Part shown: positions 39,640-50,883 of the stretch, in pieces
Numbering within the stretch: the stretch's first letter is position 1
How the letters are laid out: every line of letters starts with the position of its first letter
Source: Rhynchopus euleeides
Taxonomy: Eukaryota; Euglenozoa; Diplonemea; Diplonemida; Diplonemidae
Direction: 5' to 3'
Assembly (NCBI GenBank): GCA_963210315.1
Contig: OY723255.1
Coordinates: forward strand, 2,413,785 to 2,477,784
DNA: 64,000 bases
The notes under the pieces: model-generated
Database searches by the model: none
Seen by the model: the letters and a program-made list of their open reading frames with translations, nothing else
Told to the model about the DNA's origin: nothing
Position numbers and translations under genes: made by a program

Positions 39640-41850
39640 GTTTCGACGCCGCTGATACCGCCCAAGAGATCTTTGAATCCGAGAGGCAACAGAAGGACAA
39701 CTAGCTTCAACGACAACGCTGCTCCCGCCCGAGAGATCGTTGAATCCGAGAGGCAACAAGGGACAGCAAGCTTCAACTACCCCGCTGAGCCCGCCCGAGA
39801 GGTCTTTTGTACCCGAGAGGCATCACAGGCCAGCAGGCTTCAACGACAACCGCTGATCCCGCCCGAGAGGTCTTTGGATCCGAGAGGCAACAAGGGACAG
39901 CAGGCTTCAACTACACCGCTGAGCCCGCCCGAGAGGTCCTTGGATCCGAGAGGCATCACAGGCCAGCAGGTTCAAACGACAACCGCTGATCCCGCCCAAG
40001 AGGTCTTTATACCCGAGAGGCATCACAGGCCAGCAGGCTTCAACGACAACAGCTGATCCCGCCCGAGAGGTCTTTGGATCCGAGAGGCAACAAGGGACAG
40101 CAAGCTTCAACTACCCCGCTGAGCCCGCCCGAGAGGTCTTTTGTACCCGAGAGGCATCACAGGCCAGCAGGCTTCAACGACAACCGCTGATCCCGCCCGA
40201 GAGGTCTTTGGATCCGAGAGGCAACAAGGGACAGCCGGCTTCAACTACACCGCTGAGCCCGCCCGAGAGGTCCTTGGATCCGAGAGGCATCACAGGCCAG
40301 CAGGCTCAAACGACAACCGCTGATCCCGCCCAAGAGGTCTTTATACCCGAGAGGCATCACAGGCCAGCAGGCTTCAACGACAACAGCTGATCCCGCCCGA
40401 GAGGTCTTTGGATCCGAGAGGCAACAAGGGACAGCAGGCTTCAACAACACCGCTGAGCCCGCCCGAGAGGTCCCTGGATCCGAGAGGCATCACAGGCCAG
40501 CAGGCTCAAACGACAACCGCTGATCCCGCCCGAGAGGTCTTTGGATCCGAGAGGCAACAAGGGACAGCAGGCTTCAACAACACCGCTGAGCCCGCCCCAG
40601 AGGTCCCTGGATCCGAGAGGCATCACAGGCCAGCAGGCTTCAACGGCAACCGCTGGTCCCGCCCGAGAGGTCTTTGTACCCGAGAGGCAACAAGGGACGG
40701 CACACTTAAACGACACCGCTGATCCCGCCCAAGAGGTCTTTGGATCCGTGAGGCAACAAGGGACAGCAGGCTTCAACCACACCGCTGAGACCGCCCGAGA
40801 GATTCTCTGGATCCGAGAGGCATCAAAGGCCAGCGAACTTCAACGATACCGCTGATCCTGCCCGAGAGATCTTTGCATCCGAGAGGCATCAAAAGGGAAG
40901 CAGGCTTCAACTCCACCGCTGAGCCCGTCCGAGAGATCTTTGCATCCGAGAGGCATCAAGGGCCAGCGAACTTCATCAACGCCGCTGATCCGGCCCGAGA
41001 GATCTCTAGATCCGAGAGGCGACACAGGACAGCTACCTTTATCAACACCGCTGATCCTACCCAAGAGATCTTTGCATCCGAGAGGCTTCAAAAGGACAGC
41101 ATACTTTATCAGCACCGCTGACCGCTGATCCTGCTCAGGAGATCTTTGGATCCAAGAGACAAAAATGGCAGCTACCTTCAACAACACCGCTGATCTTGCC
41201 CAAGAGATCCTTGGATCCGAGAGGCTTCAAAAGGACAGCAGGCTTCATTAACACCGCTGATCCTACCCAAGAGATCTCTAGATCCAAGAGGCAACAAAGG
41301 ACAGCTACCTGCAACGATACCGCACCGCTGATCCTTCCCGAGAGATCTTGGCATCCGAGAGGCATCAAAAGGGCAGCAGGCTTCAACTCCACCGCTGAGC
41401 CCGTCCGAGAGATCTTTGCATCTGAGAGGCATCAAAGGCCAGCAAACTTCATCACCGCCGCTGATCCTGCCCCGAGAGATCTCTAGATCCGAGAGGCAAC
41501 ACAGGACAGCTACCTTTATCAACACCGCTGATCCTACCCAAGAGATCTTTGCATCCGAGAGGTAGCAAAGGACAGCCACCTGCAACGACACCGCTGATCC
41601 TGCCCAAGAGATCTTTGGATCCGAGAGGCAACAGAAGGACAGCAAACTTCAACGGCACCGCTGATCCCGCCCAAGAGGTCTTTGGATCCGAGAGGTACCA
41701 GAGGGGCAGCCAACGTCATCTCACCGCTGACCCTACCCAAGATATCTTAGGATCCGAGAGGTACCAGAAGGACAGCATCTTCTTCAACACCGCTTATCCC
41801 GCCCAAGAGGTCCTTGGATCCGAGAGGCTACAAAGGACAACAGAGCAGAG
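39640..41850. repeat. Tandem array with about 67-nt period
   Basis: About 33 units of the form GATCCCGCCCGAGAGGTCTT-TGGATCCGAGAGGCA-ACAAGGGACAGC-AGGCTTCAACNACACCGCT. Units alternate between types (ATCACAGGCC versus ACAAGGGACAG), suggesting higher-order duplication of about 333 nt between 39770 and 40440. The array decays to the right. Confidence 0.88.
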
Positions 41851-44200
41851 GCTGCTCGAAGAGCCAACACACCAGAGGGGCGCAGCTACTGCAAACTACA
41901 TAGACCCTCTACCTCATCGAGCCTCGCCATCACATGCCCAGGAGGGCGCTCAGGGATCGACAACGCGCGAAGACCGCAACTTCGACACACTTACTGACCC
42001 CCCCCCGGGAGACCTTCAAGGTCCCAGAGGCAAGAGAAGGGCAGTAATCATAAATCTACTCGCGCCACGGCACCACACGCCCAGGAGGTCGCTCAAACCC
42101 AGGAGGCATCATGCTGACAGCAGCGCCCGCCCAGAAGGCACGTCCGCACTACACAGAGCAGAGGCTACCCGAAGAGCCAACACATCAGAGGGGCACATCG
42201 TCTGCATACTACATAGACCCTCAACCTCTTCGAGCATCATCATCACATGCCCAGGAGGGCGCTGCAGAGTCGTCGGCGTGCAGATACCACAGTTTCGACA
42301 CCGTTATTGACCCCGCCCAAGAGTTCTTCAGATCCAAGAGGCAAGAGAAAGGCGGTATTCATAAATCTACACGCGTCGCGGCGACACACGCCAGGAGTTT
42401 GCTCAGACCCAGAAGATCAGCACACAGGTCGCTCAGACCCACCCGGGAGGACCGTGCTGACCGTGCTGAGCAGCGTCTTCGCACAGAAAAGGCGCACCCG
42501 AACACGATTGCAGCAGCTCATCTCACAAAGCCACCAAGAGAGCCAGCGCAGCAGAGGGGCACAGCTACTGAATCGCACTACAGAGACCCCCTCCATCTTC
42601 ACGCCACATCACGTGCCCAGGAGGTCGCTGAGAAATCGGGAACGCGCAGAGACCGCAGCTACACCGCTACTGGCCCCGCCCAGGAGATCCTCAGGATTCC
42701 AGAGGCATGAGAAGGGCAGTCACCCTAAATCTACACGCCGCGGCACCACACGCCCAGGAGGCCGTTGAGACCCGAGAGGCCGAATCCACCCGCGCCATCG
42801 ATGTATATATTGCGGCGCTTGTGCCGACCTGGCGGGGTCCATATCCAAGAGGAAGGCATCGATCCACCCTCCGCCGATGTCGATGCCCTGTTCGGTCGGC
42901 GTACGCTCTCACAGCCATACGGAACACAAGACGTTCTCTCAGCCTCGGAGATTCGACACCCGCGACATCACACCCTCACAGTTCTCTGATTCACTGGGTT
43001 CTGTGGCGGTTCAGGCCCGCGTCCATGACGAAGTCAAGGCGGGATCTTTCGAACAGTTCAACATCACGAGGTTCACCGATACCATCGACACCCGGACCCC
43101 CTCCGAGGCCCAGAGCGATGACCAAGTCTTCGAAGTCCGAAGAGGATCCTCAGACACACAGCAGGACACTTACTCCCAGCACACATCATCTCGCAACCAC
43201 CGCGACCGCAGTCCTCCGACAGGGACGGGCATTAAAGGGGCTTTCTGGAGGTCAGACAACAGGGACAGTTCGAAATCAGCTCATCGGAGCAGTGACGGGC
43301 GCCGCCACGGCAGCCTCTCCCCAGACTCCACACCCCATCTTACCAACGTACCACGACATACCATCTCGCTCCGCGGAGGTTTCGAGACGCCCCAGGCTCT
43401 CCAGCCACTCCTCCGTTAGCTTGCAAATAGCATCGCTTGGCGAGCCTGAGTTGGGGCAGCGAGAGTTTCAGACGTGCTCCACTGACTGAACACCCGATTC
43501 TCGTCGACCGAGTCAACCCCGCTGCCCGAGACTACTCATCTACTACCCTTCGAACCGGGAGGGGAGTCATGGACCCAGGTTCTTCAGACTATACGACGAC
43601 TCAGGGGCCGGACGACTTTCACAGGGCTGTTGCAGGCCACCGCGACTACAGCACATTTACTCCTTCACCGATTGCCAAACAACTCATGGACGACGCAAGT
43701 TCATGACGCCCTGCAAGGAGGGCACGGCTCAAAGGATCACCGCAGGCCGCCGCTAATCAACATCGAGTTCTCGCCACCGGTCGCGCAGACCTCAAAGCGT
43801 TTTCACAGGCGGGCAAAAGCTGCCACCGATCTGATGCACACGCCGACGCTCGTACACCTACCCTTCATCGCGCGTCTGACGCATTCGGCTTCGGCCTGGG
43901 CCGTCATGGGGAGCGGAAGAGATCGACCCACTCATACAACGTTCTATTCGTGATCAACGTGGCGGGCGCGAGAGTCCACTGACGTTCCCTACATGATTAG
44001 GAATCCAAAATCCTTCGCCGAGACGATCAAAGGTTCACGACTTTCGTGTAAGATGCACCGAAGTCAACGCAGCGAGCTACACATCGAACGAGTCGGCGGG
44101 CGCCCCCTATAGGAGGTCGCTATCCTCAGTTTGCAGCCAACCTACGGGCTACGAGGGTGTGATCGAGATAGTGGAAGCGATCAACAAGTACAACCACTCT
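41851..44200. other. Decayed array and anonymous DNA
   Basis: Up to about 42780 the CCCAGGAGG / CCCGAGAGG theme continues irregularly (units of about 250-300 nt with CACACCAGAGGGGCACA). 42780-44200 holds overlapping frames of up to 260 codons without domains. No gene is supported. Confidence 0.45.
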
Positions 44201-44750
44201 CTCTGAGATCTCAGAATGTTTACCTCACCCCTTTTCCCTTTCCTATCCTCCGACACAAATCAGAGACTCAAGAATTTATCCCAACTTCGTCCCCTTGGGC
44301 GAAGTTGGGACGAAGTAAATCTGAAGCTTTGTTCTTTTAGCGAAGTTGGGCTGAACTTCGCCCCGATCGAACGGCCTGCTTTCCGGAGGGGGCCAACAGG
44401 GGGGTCTGGGGAGCTTCGCCCACCAGGCCTGTGGCATGTATCTGGAGACTACCTTGTCTTGTGCTGCGCGATAATGCGGAGTCATATCGGGTGATGGAGA
44501 CCGGGCGGCCTCAGTAAGCGACGCAGCAAGCCTACCCTATCTGGACGCCTGCAAGGAACAGATGTTCGCTACTGTCCTTCGATCGAAGGCTTGCTTGCCA
44601 GGGGGTTGTAACAACCCTAACCCTGATCAGGCAGAATATTGGTCACATTTTCTGGTTGAAAAACCCACCCAAAAAAATTATCGGATGATTATCGGATCCG
44701 ATAATCGTCCGATAGTGTATCGGATCCGATTCGGATGCACTGTATGAATG
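44201..44750. other. Anonymous spacer with small palindromes
   Basis: Contains CCCAACTTCG...CGAAGTTGGG (about 44281-44308) and ATTATCGGATCCGATAAT (44690-44707). A core-like GTGGAAGCGATCAACAAG lies at about 44172. No gene. Confidence 0.4.
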
Positions 44751-45116
44751 CCTAGGGCTAAGTTGGCATGATACGCGTTTCAGAGCACCTTTTTGGCGGG
44801 GGCGATACGTGAATCGTATCCGATACGGCAACGGCGCTGATACGGCAGGCGTGCCCCCGAGCCCCTTTCTAGACACGTATCCGATACGCGTCCGGATAAG
44901 GTGTTCAGTGATGTCGTGCCTGGTCAGGCAGGTAGGGCAGCTGCCCCCTATTTAATTTCAGTCCGAAACCTTGGTAGGGCAGGCCTGACCAGCCTGCCCC
45001 ACCAGAAAAATATATCTGATCTGCCCCCGCCCCACTGGGGCCCAGGGAGCAGGGCGATTCCGATTGTCCCAATGACCCACCGAATTTGGTCAGGTGCTTG
45101 ACTGAAGTCAGCCTGA

Positions 45117-45176
45117 GAACATCTGTTCACTACCGTGGCCTCCGGCGGCTGGGGGGCTCCGCCCCCCAGACCCCCT
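45117..45176 (-). repeat. GC-rich palindromic repeat, copy 4
   Basis: Minus-strand copy with the full tail (GAACATCTGTTC...ACCGTGGCCTCCGGCGG), nested inside the TIR element. Confidence 0.72.
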
Positions 45177-45254
45177 TAAAGGCAATCTGCTGGCTCCTGG
45201 GGTCTGGGGACCTGAAACACTGACCCCATTCAGTGATAAGACGAGACGCAAATT

Positions 45255-45282
45255 GTGATACGTGATACGTATCACGTATCAC
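45255..45282. other. Perfect 28-nt palindrome
   Basis: GTGATACGTGATAC followed by its exact reverse complement, without spacer. It lies at the right end of the TIR element, 76 nt before the ATG of the USP-like gene. Confidence 0.8.
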
Positions 45283-45357
45283 GCCAACTTAGCCCTACTG
45301 GGGGGGGGCTAAATAGAAGACCCCCCCCCCCTTCTAACAAAAAACCAGGGGCACATC

Positions 45358-46885
45358 ATGCGGGAAGAACAGGGCCGCTCACATATCATCCAAGCGGTCT
45401 GGGGCGCATATGACTACCTCTGGCAGATGCATGAGTGGAGCAAGGCGCCGAATCTGCAGAACATCTCACCACCACTTCCACATCAACCAAAACCGCGATT
45501 CCAAGGATGGGAGAAGCACTGGGAGGAACGCTTCGGGGCCATGACTGGATGGGAATCAGCGAGCCGGACGAGACTCCTGGAGGAATACGTATCGACACAC
45601 GCAGAGATGACCCGATTCAGGCGGGATCAGTGGGAGGCAACCCGCACAATGGAGGCGACGCGGCTCTACACCGAAATGTCCCGCAAGGAAGAACGGCTCC
45701 GATGGGTCATCCTGATGGAAGCCGAAGACACCTATCGAAGCATCGCCGAGACTACGGCAGAGATGAAACGATGGGTCTTCGAGCAACAAAGAGATGACGC
45801 CCGAAGCTGGGAGAAGGTGCTACGCGACGTGCTATGGGGAGAGGAGGACCAAGAATGGGTAGGCGCAGCAGAGGAGTTCTATAAACAACTAGCGATCCTG
45901 CAAATCCTCCATCCTGTGACGCAAAAGCCGAACGACGAAGAGGAGAAAAAAGAGCTGCCCGTGTGGTCGTTCCCCAACCCAACCGGGAATGTATGCTTCA
46001 TGGCTGCGGCTCTCCAGCTCATAAAAGAGTCACACATCAAGAAGTTACGTGACCTTCCGGAGCTGAAGAGAGACGTACCCCCTCCTCTACATCCTCCGAA
46101 GCTTTGCCCTTGCCCCGAAAGGAGCCAACCTGAATCACTACGACATATGCAAAGAGCTTCAGATGGGCACAAACGGAGAATACGAGGATGCGGGAGAGGC
46201 CCTCATGCGACTACTCGACAAGACGGAGTCCGAATGGAGTGAATACGGAATGCGGCGATTCAAAGCGACGGCGCCAAGGCTCTGGGATAGCGTGTACGAT
46301 AGAAACACGTACGAGTGCACGACATGCGGGGCCACCAACGGCACGATGGAGCAACACCACGGAATCTCGATCGGGATGCAGGAACGCGAACAAACGCATC
46401 GAGATCTGATGGGAGTCATCGCTGCGGAATGCTTCGACGCCGAGGAGACACTCGTGAAATACTGCGGATCCCCAAAATGCCACGGGGACAAGGCAGTCAA
46501 CAAGAGAACATGCATCTTCGGCAACACTGCGATCTTCCAGCTGAAGAAAACCAGCTGGGACAAACTACAGAACGCCCCCACCAGGCCGACGCGAGTGGAG
46601 ATCCCCCGCACCATCACCCTTGGAGGGGCAATGTACGAACTCCGAACGGCAGTACTCTACCGAGGAAGCAGGAACACGGGACACTATACGTGTTTGGCCA
46701 TCCCTGAGGTGACGAAGCCGAGCAGAAAGCCACGCCTCCTCAACGACGGGACGCATACAAACCTCGCCGACTTCGAGACTTCCCAAGCGCGACTGTGGGA
46801 ATCAGAGATTGTCCTTTATGCCCGACGTGACCCAGAACCCTCAACGAAGGCATCATGGAAGCCGCGGACTACATCAGCTCCGGGC

Positions 46886-46916
<31 letters not shown>

Positions 46917-47683
46917 CACCGCGACCGCCACCGACGCCACCATCACTGCCACTGACACAATACCCTGACCTCCCTGACTTCGACGAAGGACTATGGGAGA
47001 CGCAGGAGGCACAGCCGCAACCACCGCCCCCAGCTCGTCGGACACCCCCACCGCCCGCGCCAACACCACTGCCAACAACACCCGAGGTGGGAAGGCGGAG
47101 GAAACGCGCCCAAGAGACGCCGGTAAACACACCTGGACAAGAGCCACCCCCGAAGACCCGGCAGCGAGTTGTACGGAAGAAGGCGCTGGTATATCGCCTA
47201 CAGAGATTGGCGCCCGCACGGGCGAAACGGCAGACGAAAGGGCGAGACTCCCTGCTACGCAAACGCAAAGCGCCGCACAGAAGCCCAGCAAGCCAAGGAT
47301 GCCCAGGATGCGGGAAAACGGAGTCCAGGGCAGGGAACCCCCTCACAAAGACAACCCTCGCCCGACACACAGCCAAATGCCTGGCTTATCGGGACATGCA
47401 AACTTCGACAGACGAGGAGGACGAGGAAGAAGAGGAGGATGCTGAGGAGGGAGGATCCCAAGACCACAAAAGCAGTTCGAGCGCGAGTTCTGATACAGTG
47501 AAAGACTCGCCCCCCTCGAAAAAAACCAAGCCGAGTAACCCCCCCAAAAAGACCCTGCGGTGCACCAGATGTAACTCGACAAAGACGAAGCACGGATTCC
47601 CCTTCACAGAAGACTCCCTCCAACGACATGACTTGCAGTGTGCACGAATCAGAGGCGACAACGACGAAAACGACAACCTATAG
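45358..47683 (+). pseudogene. Ubiquitin-specific-protease-like gene with C-terminal C2HC fingers, split by a frameshift
   Basis: Two overlapping frames form one protein: 45358 to about 46080, and about 46083 to 47683. First part: a long charged helical N-terminus, then the catalytic Cys box NPTGNVCFMAAALQL (Cys codon near 45994). Second part: LNHYDICKELQMG, a zinc-finger subdomain (CTTC, CGSPKC), YELRTAVLYRG, the His box NTGHYTCLA (about 46675) and WESEIVLYARR. A proline-rich linker follows, then two similar C2HC motifs (CPGCGK...H...C and CTRCNS...H...C) with an acidic stretch between. The frame switch falls at a C5 run (46078-46082): a sequencing indel, a mutation or a slippery site cannot be told apart. 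The fold is that of peptidase family C19, deubiquitinases, with both catalytic residues kept. Its position inside an inverted-repeat-bounded block suggests a mobile passenger, though a host gene is possible. Confidence 0.68.
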
Positions 47684-48261
47684 GTGAACCCTTAGGTGCT
47701 AGGTGCAAGCGGGCGACGAGCACAAATACCCCCCACACCCCTGTCCCCTAGTCAAGGAAGCCTTTCATGTTATCCCAAACCTTGAAACCCCCCCCCCTCT
47801 CTGCGTTATTTCTCGTTCCTGACGACCCAACCGAGGGCAGCACCGTAGGGTGCTGTCGATGCCCGGAAAGCGCACGGAACCCCCAGTTGAACGAGAGGGC
47901 ATCGAAACTGGGAGGGACCACACACAAAAAAGACAACCCGGTATGCGGGGTTTGAATGGCCCTCAGGGAAGCAGCGCCCCTGCCATGCATAACTGATTTC
48001 TCGTAAACTCTTTTTTGAAATGGAGCGCTCCCCCCCCCCCCTTTTCAAAAAAGCAAACAGATTTTCTTACATATCACCCCCTTCCTTTCTAATACAGAAG
48101 TCCAACTAAGGTTGGTGGGGTAATAACCCACCAAATTTTTCTGGGACCCCCAAATTTTGGGCAATTTTTGCAGTGGGTGGCCGAATACAAGGGGGGGGGG
48201 GGGGGGTCTTGCATTCGGCGGTCCGTGATTTTTCCAAATTTTGGTGAATTTTGCTCCAGGT
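47684..48261. other. Spacer downstream of the USP-like gene
   Basis: No gene. It holds C runs, a 16-nt G run (48191-48206) and A/T-rich stretches. Confidence 0.4.
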
Positions 48262-48460
48262 GACCTCGTGGAATCGCGATTTTCGCCTTCCATTGCACGA
48301 TTCGGAATCCGTGCGGATCGTGGTGGGGTCATTTTGTGGGTGCGGGTGCCAGGTTTCACTCATGAAATGTGGGCCTGATTTGGCTCCTAATAATGGGAGG
48401 ATATTCCCAGGAGTCAGCCACCTGTGAGGACCCCCACTGTGGTGTCCAAAACCCTGTTCT
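48262..48460 (-). repeat. Right arm of the inverted repeat pair
   Basis: Reverse-complement relative of 39199-39395 (TTTCACTCATGAAATGTGGG, GATCGTGGTGGGGTCATTTT, outer CAAAACCCTGTTC). Four bases later the ankyrin-gene intron resumes (CCACCCTGTGCCGTGTGTGA), so this arm is the edge of the block inserted in gene D. Confidence 0.5.
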
Positions 48461-48511
48461 TTCCACCCTGTGCCGTGTGTGATGATGCCACACCGCCTCA
48501 CTCCTTCACAG

Positions 48512-48636
48512 GATGCACTCCTCTCGATTACGCTGCCAAGAATACTTCCGAGCATGCTGTGAAGATTGTCGAAGCCTTGCGTTCTCAGTGTCCAGCTGTG
48601 GCGGCGACCACTGGTATGCACTGTCCTGCTTTCTGA
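48512..48636 (+). CDS. Terminal ankyrin exon, probably of gene D
   Basis: Acceptor TTCACAG at 48511; encodes GCTPLDYAAKNTSEHAV...[13 protein letters not shown] and a TGA. The coding part is identical in layout to the terminal exons of genes A, C and E. Only 46 nt of sister-intron sequence remain upstream, next to the inverted-repeat arm. Confidence 0.68.
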
Positions 48637-48766
48637 CAATGTGATTTCTTCTTCTCTTTGGTGGTGCCTGACTTCGTCCCTCTGCAGACTTGATCTGGTG
48701 CTGGTGTTCGGTCTGCCTTGTTCGTCAGTTGGTTTGTGTCTGGCGACACATGCAGGGTCCCTCTTC

Positions 48767-50754
48767 ATGGAAGTTCGAGAGGTTTACCTGGCATCGTGTT
48801 GGACAGAGGACAGGCAGCGCCTACCCCGTGGAGTCTCGGTGCAGTACACGACACGCACCTTGTGGGTTGGATGCTTAGAAGGTGCATCCAGGGTGCAGGC
48901 TGCCTGTCAGTCCAGGCCGCGTTTGTGCCGTGGCTGTTTGTGTGTGTCTCGCATAGTTGACGTGGACTCATCCCAGCACCCATCACCACAGACAAAGAGC
49001 CCAGCGCCGCAGTGTGCTCAGCGGGGGGCACAGGCGATGGGGGCTGCCAACAGCATGCGGACACGGATGCGGCTGAAGCCGACCAGGAGACGTGCAGAAT
49101 GTCGCTGAGTGAAGCCATCGCGCGGGACGACTTGAAGAGCCTTCAGCAGCTCTTGGCAGACGGTGCTGACGTGCATGCCAAGACGCAGGATGGTATGCTT
49201 CATGGTTCAGGTTCGGAGCATCGTACCCCACCTCTTGTTGTAGGCCTGAAGAGTTTACATTCAGAGGCACGGGACTCAGCGGATCTTCTTGTTGTGCACT
49301 TTGTCTGCTTCCCACCTTCCCGCAGCCTCAGCCTGTCCCAGTGGTTGTGTGGCGGTGGGGTGACCTCGTGAAGCAGGTGTCGTGAGCCCGCCACCCTGTG
49401 CCGTGTGTGATGCCACACCGCCTGTCTACTCCGGGACCAATCGTTGGTCCCGGAGTCGACATTGCCACAGGTGGTCTTCTCTACGGTGCCGAAGACGGCA
49501 TGCTGGTGTATTTCCTCCTATGTATGTATAGGAGGAAATCGCCGAGCTTTGACAAAAGCTTGAGGGAGGGAAGAATCCCGCAGTCGCATGTAGAGAATCA
49601 CAGCCACAGGCGGGTCTGGGGGGCAGAGCCCCCCAGCTGCCGCCCCAGCAGCACCCCTGCAGGGGCGACGGGCATGGGGAACGAGGTGGGTGGACCCGAC
49701 ACCGCCACCACACGTGCAGTGCACGTTTTACCGCGGGTCCCTTGCCGAGGCACCCTTCGTTACGGGAGTTGACAATTTCTCGACCCCCGAAACCTTTACA
49801 GCAGTGCCCCCCTTTTCTGACGCTGTGAACTTCCTCTCCATTCGGTGCACTTGTCTTGCCTTCATGCGCACACTTTGTCTGCTTCCCACCTTCCTGCAGC
49901 CTCAGCTTGTCCCAGTGGTTGTGTGGCGGTGGGGTGACCTCGTGAAGCAGGTGTCGTGAGTCCGCCACCCTGTGCCGTGTGTGATGATGCCACACCGCCT
50001 CACTCCTTCACAGGACGGACTGCTCTGCATAACGCTGCCTGCGGTATCAGCAAGTATGCTGTGAATGTGGTCCATCTCCTTCTGACTCGGGGTGCAGATG
50101 TGCACATAAAGGACAGCAACGGTATGCAACCACCCTTTGCTGAGTTAGAGACCATCCTGTGCTGCCTTCCATTTCAACAACCCCCCGTTGCTGAGGTAGT
50201 GAGAACTTCCCCAGCTGTGCACACTTGGTCTGCTTCCCACCTTCCCGCAGTCTCGGCTTGTCCCAGTGGTTGTGTGGCGGTGGGGTGACCTCGTGAAGCA
50301 GGTGTCGTGAGTCCGCCACCCTGTGCCGTGTGTGATGTTCCACACTGCCTCACTCCTTCACAGGATGTACTCCTTTGCATTGCGCTGCCATGAACACAAG
50401 CGAGCGGGCTGTGAAGATTGTACATCTCATGCTCGATGTGGGCTCCTCCATTCGGTGCACCTGTCTTGCCTTCATGCGTGTGTGCACACTTGGTCTGCTT
50501 GCCACCTTCCCGCAGCCTCAGCCTGCCCCAGTGGTTGTGTGGCGGTGAGGTGACCTCGTGAAGCAGGTGTCGTGAGTCCGCCACCCTGTGCCGTGTGTGA
50601 TGATGCCACACCGCCTCACTCCTTCACAGGATGCACTCCTCTGGATTACGCTGCCAAGAATACTTCCGAGCATGCTGTGAAGATCGTCGAAGCCTTGCGT
50701 TCTCAGTGTCCAGCTGTGGCGGCGACCACTGGTATGCACTGTCCTGCTTTCTGA
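48767..50754 (+). pseudogene. Ankyrin-repeat gene E, with a truncated exon
   Basis: Leader 48767-48881 (MEVREVYLASCWTEDRQRL..., acceptor TCTGCAG 79 nt upstream), second exon 48992-49192 (one 32-residue unit and [19 protein letters not shown]), ankyrin exons 50014-50121, 50364 to about 50440, and 50630-50754 (terminal, stop after GMHCPAF). The fourth exon stops abruptly after LMLDVG: the end of the exon and its GTATGC donor are deleted and the sequence jumps into intron (CTCCTCCATTCGGTGCACC). Without a donor the exon must be skipped (frame preserved, because flanking phases are all 1) or the gene is dead. The intron at 49193-50013 carries an insertion at about 49418-49800. Confidence 0.65.
49418..49800. 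other. Insertion in the first ankyrin intron of gene E
   Basis: Not found in sister introns. It contains two hairpins, CTCCGGGACCAATCGTTGGTC (and its arm; 49429-49455) and TTTCCTCCTATGTATGTATA...GGAGGAAA (49510-49540), plus the GC-rich palindromic repeat at 49612-49650 (copy 5, CAGA loop). No coding potential. Confidence 0.55.
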
Positions 50755-50883
50755 CAATGTGATCTCTTCTTCTCTTTGGTGGTGCCTGACTTCGTCCCTC
50801 TGCAGACTTGATCTGGTGCTGGTGTTCGGTCTGCCTTGTTCGTCAGTTGGTTTGTGTCTGGCGACACATCAGGGTCCCTCTTC

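Larger units (their letters stand above)
44751..45297. mobile_element. TIR element of about 547 bp containing a nested GC palindrome
   Basis: Left end TAGGGCTAAGTTGGCATGAT (acg), right end the reverse complement with one difference (CGTATCACGCCAACTTAGCC). The interior carries several GATACG/CGTATC inversions and the minus-strand GC-rich palindromic repeat at 45117-45176. Non-coding. Confidence 0.6.
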
